Of a DNA stretch of 8,487 bases, positions 1 through 5,895 are shown one piece after another. The notes under the pieces were generated by a model that saw only the letters and a list, made by a program, of their open reading frames with translations, was not told the DNA's origin and searched no databases. The stretch's first letter is position 1; each line of letters opens with the position of its first letter. This DNA comes from CAZBWE01 sp964568985. Its GTDB lineage: Bacteria > Planctomycetota > Phycisphaerae > Sedimentisphaerales > Anaerobacaceae. The translations under genes and the position numbers were made by a program. The DNA is taken from positions 1-8,487 of the forward strand of contig CAZMSP010000087.1 in the NCBI GenBank assembly GCA_964568985.1, in the 5' to 3' direction.

Positions 1-3
1 GCA

Positions 4-1782
4 TTATGCTGTCATTTCTCTAAGACAATCCGGACAAATCAGTTGGCCTGAGTCAATTCTAAATAGCTGCTTCTCTGAAAAGCCATCTTTGCCACAACAT
101 TCACACCCTGCTTTTTTAACCGGAATTTCGCGAACTTTGATTTGTTCTGCTACGGCTCGCGCTTCGTCTTCAGCTCTCAATCTTGCCCCGCTACGGCTTC
201 GGCCTTCCAGAGCTACGGCAAGGCCTTCGCCTTGACGAGCGCCGAGACGAGCTGCAACTTCAGCTTTTAGCTTTTTCTCCAGCTTAGCCCTAGCTCTTAC
301 TTCTGCCTTTAAGTCTTTCTCCATTTTCGACAGGGCCTTGGCTTTTAATTTCAGTGTTTCCTCAGCTTTGGCTCTGGCGGCGGCTTCGGTTTGCGCTTTT
401 TCCTCGGCCTGGGCCCTTGCCCTTTGTTCTGCTTTTAATCTTTCTTCGATTCCGGCTAAAGTCTCACTGTAAGCCATCGCTTTTTCCTCAGCTTCTTCTT
501 TGGCCTGTCTTTCGGCCTCAGCTCTTTCCTCAGCCTTCGACCTTGCTTTCAATTCTTCTTCTAATCTTTCTTCGATTCTGGCCAAAGTCTCACTGTAAGC
601 CATCGCTTTTCCCTCAGCTTCTTCTTTGGCCTGTCTTTCAGATCCAGCTCTTTCCTCGGCCTTCGTTGCCCTTCGTTCAGCTTCGGCTCTTGCGTCGGCT
701 TCCGCTTTCGCTTCTGCCTTTGCCTTTTGTTCGGTCAGCTCTTTTAGTTTCTGCTCTATTTCGGTTAACGCCTCTTCATACGATTTGGCTCTCTCGTCCG
801 CCTGTGCCCTGGCTGCCGTTATCGCTTCCTCAGATTCAGCCTTGAGTTTTTCTATTATTTCTGCAGCTTCAGTTTCAATTCCTGCCCTCTCTTCGATTTC
901 GGCCTTGAGTTTTTCCTCCACCACAACTCTTGATTGCGTTTCGGCCTCGAAGTTTTTCTCCATCTCGGATAGCGCATCAGCCTTGATTCTCAGTTGCTCT
1001 TGTATTTCTGCTGTTGCTCTTGCCTGCGATTCTGCTCTTTCCTCAGCCTGGATCCTTGCTTCAGATTCTAACTTTAACTTTTTTTCCATTCTGGCTAACG
1101 CTTCGCCGTAGGCCCCTGCCCTCTCTACAGCTTCAGCTTTTGCTCGTCTCTCGGCCCTTGCTCTTAACTCGGCCTCTTCCCTCGCCTTCTCTTCGGCTCT
1201 TGCTTTTGACTCCTCTTCCGCTTTTGCTTCTGCTCTGGCCCTTTGTTCGGCCTGGGCAATCAGCCTCTGCTGTGCTTTGGCTAACGCATCGGAGTAAGAC
1301 CTTTCCTTTTCCTCAGCATCTTTCCTGACTGCCGCTATCTGCTCTGCGAATTCGGATTTGATATTCTCTATCATCTCCGTAGTTTCAGCTTCAAGCCTGG
1401 CCTTTTCCTGGATTTCGACCTTGAGCTTTTGCTCTGCCTCGGCTCCGGCTTGTGCCTCTACCTGCGCTTTTTCTTCAGCTTTTACTCTTGCTAAAGATTC
1501 AGCCCTTAGATTTTCTTTAGCTTCTCTAACAGCTTTGCCATTTGCCTTTTTATCTGCTTTTGCCTTAGCTTTCGCTTCAGCTTTTGCTGCCCTTTTCTCA
1601 GTTTTGGCTTTTGCCTTTACTTTTTTCTTATTAAAACAAGGAACTAAAGGAGGGTGAGGCCAATGTTTTTCTTCGCATATATTAGAGGTTGGTATGGATT
1701 TCTCATTTGAGGCCCGGACCGTCTGTCGAGACATTTCGGTACCCGATTTGCCTTTATCCTCAACTGTCTTTTCAACACCCAT
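4..1782 (-). CDS. Long coiled-coil protein with C-terminal zinc-ribbon-like tail, function unknown
   Basis: 592 residues. I do not recognise a named family. Residues 1-50 are non-repetitive and hold a Cys/His group (C36, H40, H43, C49). Residues about 52-510 are almost wholly Ala, Glu, Lys, Arg and Gln with regularly spaced Leu/Ile/Met, typical of a long helical coiled coil resembling the TolA middle region in composition only. A recurring motif of the form A-Y-x-E-x-L-A-x-x-E-x-x-L is seen around residues 163, 225, 335, 396 and 438, with degenerate copies near 269 and 482. Residues 511-536 are Gly/Arg-rich and break the pattern. The tail has C560-x2-C563 and C583-x2-C586, a plausible zinc ribbon or redox-sensitive Cys4 site. 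No signal peptide or membrane segment is visible, so a cytoplasmic location is inferred. The start ATG has an AGGGTG stretch 4 bases upstream. It is divergent from perR with a promoter of its own. A structural or scaffolding role is only a guess. Confidence 0.8.
   Translation of the reverse strand: MGVEKTVEDKGKSGTEMSRQTVRASNEKSIPTSNICEEKHWPHPPLVPCFNKKKVKAKAKTEKRAAKAEAKAKAKADKKANGKAVREAKENLRAESLARVKAEEKAQVEAQAGAEAEQKLKVEIQEKARLEAETTEMIENIKSEFAEQIAAVRKDAEEKERSYSDALAKAQQRLIAQAEQRARAEAKAEEESKARAEEKAREEAELRARAERRAKAEAVERAGAYGEALARMEKKLKLESEARIQAEERAESQARATAEIQEQLRIKADALSEMEKNFEAETQSRVVVEEKLKAEIEERAGIETEAAEIIEKLKAESEEAITAARAQADERAKSYEEALTEIEQKLKELTEQKAKAEAKAEADARAEAERRATKAEERAGSERQAKEEAEGKAMAYSETLARIEERLEEELKARSKAEERAEAERQAKEEAEEKAMAYSETLAGIEERLKAEQRARAQAEEKAQTEAAARAKAEETLKLKAKALSKMEKDLKAEVRARAKLEKKLKAEVAARLGARQGEGLAVALEGRSRSGARLRAEDEARAVAEQIKVREIPVKKAGCECCGKDGFSEKQLFRIDSGQLICPDCLREMTA
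437..688 (-). repeat. Tandem 126-base repeat within the coiled-coil gene
   Basis: Two copies lie 126 bases apart (437-562 and 563-688). The first 103 bases of each copy differ at about 8 positions by my count; the rest is more diverged. 126 bases equals 42 codons, which is exactly six heptads, so the duplication keeps the coiled-coil register. On the protein the copies cover roughly residues 365-406 and 407-448. A further weaker unit follows with the same 42-residue step (motif Leu at 400, 442 and 484). Confidence 0.85.
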
Positions 1783-1837
1783 ATATCACCCTATCGAAAC
1801 TACTGCCTAATCCTTAACATCTGATGGTCGTTAAATA

Positions 1838-1857
1838 GGGAAATACAAACCTTTCCC
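1838..1857 (-). promoter_or_regulatory. Stem-loop at the 5' end of the coiled-coil leader
   Basis: A perfect 6-base inverted repeat, GGGAAA (1838-1843) and TTTCCC (1852-1857), has an 8-base loop. It would sit within a few bases of the predicted transcript 5' end. A terminal hairpin of this kind can stabilise an mRNA; that role here is inference. Confidence 0.3.
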
Positions 1858-1866
1858 CCGTCAAAT

Positions 1867-1895
1867 ATTATAGCTTCTCAGTCTCGATTTATCAA
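1867..1895 (-). promoter_or_regulatory. Sigma70-type promoter of the coiled-coil gene
   Basis: Read on the minus strand, TTGATA (1890-1895) and TATAAT (1867-1872) are separated by exactly 17 bases. This is one mismatch from the housekeeping consensus. Transcription would begin near 1860 and leave a leader of about 78 bases before the ATG at 1782. Assignment rests on sequence match only. Confidence 0.6.
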
Positions 1896-2093
1896 GCATT
1901 TTGAACAATGCAGAGCAAAATTTACAATCCATCTTGCCTAAAGAGTAATATTCCTCGACTTTATCTACCTTTTGTTATTTCGCAGCTTAAAATTTTTGTT
2001 CACCAAAAACAATTTTTACGACTCAAATAAGGTCTTTTATTAGAGACACCCATGAGTTGGTAAACAAATTTTTAGAGAAATTTAAAACAATTA

Positions 2094-2122
2094 TTGATAA
2101 ATAGGAGTAGGTACTATATAGT
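2094..2122 (+). promoter_or_regulatory. Sigma70-type promoter of perR
   Basis: TTGATA (2094-2099) is followed after 17 bases by TATAGT (2117-2122), two mismatches in total from consensus. The -10 element lies inside a perfect 12-base palindrome TACTATATAGTA (2112-2123). The predicted start is near 2129, about 30 bases before the perR ATG. The hexamer pair TTGATA plus 17 matches the layout of the promoter on the other strand. Confidence 0.55.
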
Positions 2123-2130
2123 AGTAAACA

Positions 2131-2145
2131 TAATACAATTTATTA
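2131..2145. promoter_or_regulatory. Putative PerR/Fur-type operator
   Basis: TAATACAATTTATTA is a 7-1-7 dyad with 6 of 7 arm positions symmetric. PerR and Fur boxes have this 7-1-7 AT-rich form; the match to the Bacillus PerR consensus is 9 of 14 positions by my count. It covers the predicted transcription start, where a bound repressor would block initiation. Autoregulation by PerR is therefore likely but not shown. Confidence 0.45.
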
Positions 2146-2158
2146 GGATAGGAGCAAT

Positions 2159-2584
2159 ATGCAGCAAAAAATGCGGGCCTTTAAGGAAAAATGTCGTCAA
2201 GCAGGTCTAAAAATGACACCGCAGCGGATGGCAGTTTACAAAGCGCTGCTCGAAACAGATGAGCACCCTTCAGCGGAAATGGTTTTTAACAAGGTCAGGC
2301 AGCAAATGCCCACCATATCCCTGGATACCGTTAATAGAACCCTGTTGACTTTAGCCGAGATAGGCACAGCTTTTATCGTTGAAGGTTCGGGCGATGCCAA
2401 GAGATTTGATGGGAATCTCGAAGCTCATCAGCATTTTAAGTGCATAAAGTGCAAGAGAATTATTGACTTTCATTATAAATCCTTTGACAATATTACTGTT
2501 CCCAAGACAGTTAATAAGAGATTCACTGTACTGAGAAAAACGGTGTATTTTGAGGGCATTTGTGATTTATGCATCGGGAAATAA
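2159..2584 (+). CDS. perR: PerR-type peroxide-sensing repressor (Fur family)
   Basis: 141 residues, normal for the family. A winged-helix DNA-binding part covers about residues 10-85, with the recognition helix near I53-G69. The dimerisation/metal part follows. C95-x2-C98 and C135-x2-C138 form the structural zinc site. The regulatory metal ligands of Bacillus PerR (H37, D85, H91, H93, D104) correspond to H36, D84, H90, H92 and D103. Asp rather than Glu at the last position is the mark of PerR against Fur, because it permits Fe-dependent His oxidation by peroxide. The ATG has a GGAG four bases upstream. The gene heads a run of oxidative-stress genes and carries a likely operator on its own promoter. 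Fur or Zur specificity is less likely from these residues. Confidence 0.88.
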   Translation: MQQKMRAFKEKCRQAGLKMTPQRMAVYKALLETDEHPSAEMVFNKVRQQMPTISLDTVNRTLLTLAEIGTAFIVEGSGDAKRFDGNLEAHQHFKCIKCKRIIDFHYKSFDNITVPKTVNKRFTVLRKTVYFEGICDLCIGK

Positions 2585-2612
2585 CGACTTTAGCTGTTTT
2601 ATGTGAAAGTCG
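2585..2612 (+). terminator. Stem-loop between perR and ldh, weak terminator or attenuator
   Basis: CGACTTT (2585-2591) and AAAGTCG (2606-2612) are perfect 7-base arms with a 14-base loop, starting directly after the perR stop codon and followed by an AT-rich stretch (2613-2625). The stem is short and low in GC and the T run is interrupted, so partial termination or mRNA processing is more likely than a full stop. It may lower expression of the genes downstream relative to perR. Confidence 0.35.
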
Positions 2613-2639
2613 CATTATTTAATTTTCAAGAGAGGTAAA

Positions 2640-3590
2640 ATGCAAATATCAAGGTCAAAAGTTGCCATAGTAGGCGCTGGAAGTGTGGGCAGCACCTTCG
2701 CCTTTTCTTTGATGATAAATTCAGTCGCCAGAGAAGTCGTTCTTGTTGACGCAGACCAAAGGCGTGCTGAAGGTGAATGTATGGATTTAAATCACGGTGC
2801 CAGTTTCGTTCAGCCGGTAAATATATATCCAGCCGGTTTCGAGGGCTGTGAAGGAGCTGATGTGGTTGTTATCACCGCAGGTGCCAAACAGAAGCCCGGC
2901 CAGAGTAGAATAGATTTAGTTCAAACAAATGCCGAAATCTTTAAGGACATCATACCTAAAATAACAAAATTTGCCAAGGATGCTATATTGTTAGTTGTTT
3001 CAAATCCTATGGATATTCTCACATATATAACTTTGAAGATATCAGGCTATGATAGCAGTAAAGTTATAGGTTCAGGCACCGTTTTGGATACATCACGATT
3101 TCGGTACTTAATAAGCGAGCATTGCCAGCTGGACCCGAGAAATGTCCACGCTTATATTATCGGCGAGCATGGCGATACAGAACTACCCGTCTGGAGCCAC
3201 GCCAATATCGGCGGAATGGTGCTTGCTAAATATTGCCCTATTTGCGATGAGCATTGTGATTATAAAAAAGAGCTGGGTAAAATTTTTGACCAGGTAAAAA
3301 ATGCAGCTTACCAGATTATCGAAGCAAAAGGAGCAACCTATTACGCTATAGGACTGGCGCTTGTGAAGATTGTCGAAGCGATATTAAGGGATGAAAGTTC
3401 CGTGCTGCCTGTCTCCGGCCTAATCAATGATTACTATGGAGTAAACGATGTGTGTTTAAGTATACCCTGTACAGTCAACAGAAACGGAAGGGGAAAAATT
3501 TTAAAGCTCGAGCTTTCTGAGATTGAGCAAAAACAGCTAATTTATTCAGCAAAAACATTGAAAGAAATAATAAGAAACATAAAGCTTTAA
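2640..3590 (+). CDS. ldh: L-lactate dehydrogenase
   Basis: 316 residues, full length. It catalyses reversible reduction of pyruvate to L-lactate with NADH in the cytoplasm. The Rossmann motif GAGSVG is at 12-17 and D37 ends the second strand, indicating NAD rather than NADP. Q84 in the GAKQKPGQSR loop corresponds to Gln102 of classical LDHs, the residue that separates lactate from malate dehydrogenase (Arg there); R90 is the mobile-loop arginine. R153 (in LDTSRFR) binds the substrate carboxylate, D150 and H177 (in GEHGD) form the proton relay, and T233 matches Thr246. A Cys group C199-x2-C202-x3-C206 lies in the region after the catalytic His. The start has AGAGG four bases upstream. It lies 55 bases after perR and 17 before the permease, so shared transcription and peroxide-responsive control are likely. 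Confidence 0.93.
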   Translation: MQISRSKVAIVGAGSVGSTFAFSLMINSVAREVVLVDADQRRAEGECMDLNHGASFVQPVNIYPAGFEGCEGADVVVITAGAKQKPGQSRIDLVQTNAEIFKDIIPKITKFAKDAILLVVSNPMDILTYITLKISGYDSSKVIGSGTVLDTSRFRYLISEHCQLDPRNVHAYIIGEHGDTELPVWSHANIGGMVLAKYCPICDEHCDYKKELGKIFDQVKNAAYQIIEAKGATYYAIGLALVKIVEAILRDESSVLPVSGLINDYYGVNDVCLSIPCTVNRNGRGKILKLELSEIEQKQLIYSAKTLKEIIRNIKL

Positions 3591-3607
3591 AAATAAAGAA
3601 AATTGAT

Positions 3608-4774
3608 ATGACAAAAGACCCAATATGTGGAATGCAAGTTGACAGTAAAACAGGGTTAAGATTAACTCATAAAGGAGAGACTTATCTGTTCTGTAGTTCT
3701 GGCTGCATGGAAAAGTTTGCTAAAGAAAACAAGATTTCAAAAGAGCAAATTGCAGCTTGCTCAATTGAACCTAAAAGGCGCTTCTACAAAAATAAGACCT
3801 TCATCGTTGTTAGTGTTTTGATATTATTAGTTCTTTTGTCTTATGTAATTGCTTTTCTTGAACCTTTCAGAATGTCTTTATGGATGTATTTTAAGATTCT
3901 ATGGTGGGCCATCCTGTTGGGGCTTTTTCTCGGCGGCGTCATTGACCACTATGTGCCACGCGAATATGTCTCACATACTCTTTCAAGCCCAAGAAAACGG
4001 ACAATTTTCTATTCTGTTTTCTTAGGTTTTTTAATGAGCACCTGCTCACATGGAATATTGGCGCTATCTATAGAACTGCATAAAAAGGGAGCATCTAATC
4101 CCGCTGTAGTAGCATTCTTGCTTGCCTCTCCGTGGGCAAATATGACAATTACAATAATGCTGGTAGGATTTTTCGGGGCAAAAGCTATTTTTATCATACT
4201 CTCAGCGATTATTATCGCCATAATTACAGGATTTATTTTTCAGATACTTCAAAGGAAGAATCTTATAGAGAGAAATGAGAATTCTTTAGGGAGCAAAGAA
4301 GGATTTTCTATCATAAATGATATTAAGAAAAGGTATAAAAACTATAGATTTTCTATGAAGACAGCTAAAACTGACATGAAGGGAATATATAACGGTATTG
4401 TATCTCTAAGTAATATGGTGCTATGGTGGATTTTGATAGGTATGGGTATTGCCAGCGTAGCAGGAGCATATGTACCCACAAATATATTTCGAAATTATAT
4501 GGGGCCAACTATAGCAGGTCTGAGTGTGACGCTCGTCATCGCCACAATAATTGAAGTCTGCTCTGAGGGCTCGGCTCCAATGGCATTTGAGCTCTTTAAG
4601 CAAACGGGAGCTTTAGGTAACAGCTTTGTTTTTCTTATGGCAGGAGTAGTTACTGATTATACAGAAATAGGGTTAATATGGCACAATGTAGGCAAAAAAA
4701 CTGCTGTCTGGCTTCCTATAGTAACTGTTCCACAAGTCATTTTATTGGGAATTATTGCAAACATCGTATTTTAA
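3608..4774 (+). CDS. ArsP/DUF318-type permease with N-terminal YHS metal-binding domain
   Basis: 388 residues. The N-terminus (about 1-45) is a YHS domain with C7, C29 and C33 (in DPICGM and CSSGC), a small metal-binding module often attached to heavy-metal ATPases. About eight or nine membrane segments follow, roughly at 64-84, 92-112, 133-155, 163-187, 192-214, 264-288, 300-316, 336-352 and 366-388, with a charged cytoplasmic linker near 215-262. Family hallmarks are the STCSHGI stretch with C146, FLLASPWAN at 170-178, and EVCSEGSAP at 316-324. Members of this permease family export trivalent organoarsenicals (ArsP) or have been linked to Cu/Zn efflux; the substrate here is unknown. No clear Shine-Dalgarno precedes the ATG, but this start keeps C7 and the whole YHS domain. 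The gene looks clearly more AT-rich than the rubrerythrin and zwf genes, which hints at a separate origin. Confidence 0.85.
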   Translation: MTKDPICGMQVDSKTGLRLTHKGETYLFCSSGCMEKFAKENKISKEQIAACSIEPKRRFYKNKTFIVVSVLILLVLLSYVIAFLEPFRMSLWMYFKILWWAILLGLFLGGVIDHYVPREYVSHTLSSPRKRTIFYSVFLGFLMSTCSHGILALSIELHKKGASNPAVVAFLLASPWANMTITIMLVGFFGAKAIFIILSAIIIAIITGFIFQILQRKNLIERNENSLGSKEGFSIINDIKKRYKNYRFSMKTAKTDMKGIYNGIVSLSNMVLWWILIGMGIASVAGAYVPTNIFRNYMGPTIAGLSVTLVIATIIEVCSEGSAPMAFELFKQTGALGNSFVFLMAGVVTDYTEIGLIWHNVGKKTAVWLPIVTVPQVILLGIIANIVF

Positions 4775-4785
4775 AAAAATGTAAA

Positions 4786-4792
4786 TGGAGGT
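4786..4792 (+). promoter_or_regulatory. Shine-Dalgarno that fixes the rubrerythrin start
   Basis: TGGAGGT lies five bases before ATG 4798. The frame stays open upstream to 4678, inside the permease gene, but this strong site and the family N-terminus place the start at 4798. Confidence 0.8.
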
Positions 4793-4797
4793 TACCT

Positions 4798-5370
4798 ATG
4801 AATCTAAAAGGTACACAAACAGAAAAGAACCTGTTGACAGCATTCGCAGGCGAGTCTCAGGCAAGAAATCGCTACACCTACTTCGCGTCTCAGGCAAAAA
4901 AGGAAGGCTATGAGCAAATCGCTGCCATCTTCGAGGAAACAGCCAACCAGGAGAAGGAACACGCCAAGCGTGAGTTCAAATTCCTGCAAGGCGGCGAAGC
5001 GGAAATTACTGCAGCATTTCCCGCAGGCGTCATTGGCAGCACGTCTGAGAATTTAAAAGAAGCAGCAGCAGGTGAGAACTATGAAACGACCGAGATGTAC
5101 CCCAGCTTCGCTAAAGTCGCCGAAAAAGAGGGCTTCTCGGAAATCGCAGAGGTATTTAGAAACATAGCCGTTGCTGAGGCCCGCCACAGAGACCGTTACA
5201 TCGCATTGGAAAAGAATATCGCTGCTGGAAAAGTCTTCAAGCGAGAAAAACCGGTCCGGTGGGTCTGCAGAAACTGCGGTTACGTACACGAAGGTACAGA
5301 AGCTCCGGATGAATGCCCTTCCTGCGCACATCCGCAGGCGTATTTTGAACTGGAGGCAACTAACTACTAA
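4798..5370 (+). CDS. rbr: Rubrerythrin (NAD(P)H-linked peroxidase)
   Basis: 190 residues, the classical rubrerythrin size. A four-helix diiron domain (about 1-145) carries E19, E52 and H55 in the first half and E93, E96, E127 and H130 in the second, the expected carboxylate/His ligands. The C-terminal rubredoxin-like domain (about 153-187) binds one iron with C157-x2-C160 and C173-x2-C176. Rubrerythrins reduce hydrogen peroxide to water in the cytoplasm of anaerobes, with electrons delivered through rubredoxin or a flavoprotein. Both the reductant (the flavoprotein-rubredoxin gene) and the peroxide source (desulfoferrodoxin) are encoded just downstream. The gene starts 23 bases after the permease stop, and the next gene follows after 77 bases. 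PerR control fits known regulation of rbr in anaerobes. Confidence 0.95.
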   Translation: MNLKGTQTEKNLLTAFAGESQARNRYTYFASQAKKEGYEQIAAIFEETANQEKEHAKREFKFLQGGEAEITAAFPAGVIGSTSENLKEAAAGENYETTEMYPSFAKVAEKEGFSEIAEVFRNIAVAEARHRDRYIALEKNIAAGKVFKREKPVRWVCRNCGYVHEGTEAPDECPSCAHPQAYFELEATNY

Positions 5371-5409
5371 AGCAGGAAATGAGTATCTGATTAAGTATCG
5401 TTAAATGAA

Positions 5410-5432
5410 AGAAATTGATATAGTCAAATTCT
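5410..5432 (+). promoter_or_regulatory. Dyad directly upstream of the desulfoferrodoxin ribosome site
   Basis: Nine-base arms (5410-5418 and 5424-5432) flank TATAG, with 8 of 9 positions complementary. The dyad ends one base before the AAAGGGGG ribosome site (5434-5441). It could be an operator for an internal promoter or an RNA hairpin shielding or processing the leader; the sequence does not decide. Confidence 0.35.
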
Positions 5433-5447
5433 GAAAGGGGGCAAATT

Positions 5448-5825
5448 ATGGCCGAGGAGCTTCAAATCTACAAATGTAATGTATGCGGCAATATCGTGGA
5501 AGTGCTTCACGGTGGGGTCGGCGAGCTGGTTTGCTGCGGCAAGCCGATGGAGCTGTTGATTGCAAAAACTGCCGACCAAGGCAAGGAAAAGCACGTGCCG
5601 GTGATTGAGAAAATTGACGGTGGAATCAAGGTACAAATCGGAAGCGTCCCTCACCCAATGGAAGAAAAACATCATATCGAGTGGATTGAGGTCATTGCTG
5701 ACGGCAAGGCATATCGGCAGTTCCTAAGTGTCAGCGACGCACCTGAAGCCGTCTTTAATATCCAGGCAGGGACCATTATTGCACGGGAATACTGCAATAT
5801 TCATGGGTTGTGGAAAGGAAAGTAA
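5448..5825 (+). CDS. dfx: Desulfoferrodoxin (2Fe superoxide reductase)
   Basis: 125 residues, the normal size. The N-terminal desulforedoxin-like domain has C10-x2-C13 and C29-C30, which bind centre I iron. The C-terminal superoxide reductase domain has H49, H69, H75, H119 and C116 for centre II, and the catalytic E47-K48 pair; all these positions coincide with Desulfovibrio desulfuricans numbering. It reduces superoxide to hydrogen peroxide without making oxygen, using electrons from rubredoxin. The flavoprotein-rubredoxin downstream is the likely donor, and rubrerythrin upstream removes the product. A strong AAAGGGGG ribosome site lies six bases before the ATG. The stop codon is followed after two bases by the ferritin-like remnant. 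Confidence 0.96.
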   Translation: MAEELQIYKCNVCGNIVEVLHGGVGELVCCGKPMELLIAKTADQGKEKHVPVIEKIDGGIKVQIGSVPHPMEEKHHIEWIEVIADGKAYRQFLSVSDAPEAVFNIQAGTIIAREYCNIHGLWKGK

Positions 5826-5827
5826 CA

Positions 5828-5884
5828 ATGATTAGTGAAAAAATGCAGGATGCCATAAACGAGCAGATTAACACGAAAACATAA
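5828..5884 (+). pseudogene. Ferritin N-terminal remnant (18 codons)
   Basis: A short frame encodes MISEKMQDAINEQINTKT and then stops. It has a ribosome site (AAGGAAAG, 5815-5822) within the end of dfx and begins two bases after the dfx stop. Bacterial ferritins of the FtnA type commonly open with a segment of this form (M-I/L-S-x-x-M-x-x-x-I/L-N-x-Q-I/M-N), which precedes the first ferroxidase Glu. Here the match ends just before that Glu and the stop overlaps the ribosome site of the next gene (TAAGGAG). The simplest reading is a ferritin gene deleted except for its start; a retained leader peptide that couples translation is the alternative. Identification is from memory of the family and rests on about 15 residues. 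Confidence 0.6.
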
Positions 5885-5895
5885 GGAGAAGAAAA

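Larger units (their letters stand above)
1783..2158. other. Divergent intergenic region
   Basis: 376 bases without a supported gene, AT-rich. It holds the minus-strand promoter and leader at the left, and the perR promoter and operator-like dyad at the right. The roughly 200 bases between them (1896-2093) contain a 5-base hairpin (1896-1911) and an imperfect AT-rich dyad (1989-2016, 10 of 12 pairs around CACC). I see no open reading frame, tRNA or mobile-element end in it. Confidence 0.6.

Noticed and set aside
354..1657. Several plus-strand open frames opposite the coiled-coil gene
   Set aside because: Their Leu/Pro/Ser/Phe-rich products are the antisense reading of a GC-biased Ala/Glu/Lys repeat gene; no ribosome sites or family features.
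1989..2016. AT-rich imperfect dyad (10 of 12 pairs, CACC loop)
   Set aside because: Expected to arise easily in such AT-rich DNA; no adjacent gene end or promoter that would give it a role.
4678..4797. Extended rubrerythrin start inside the permease gene
   Set aside because: The extra 40 residues match no rubrerythrin, and TGGAGGT stands directly before ATG 4798.
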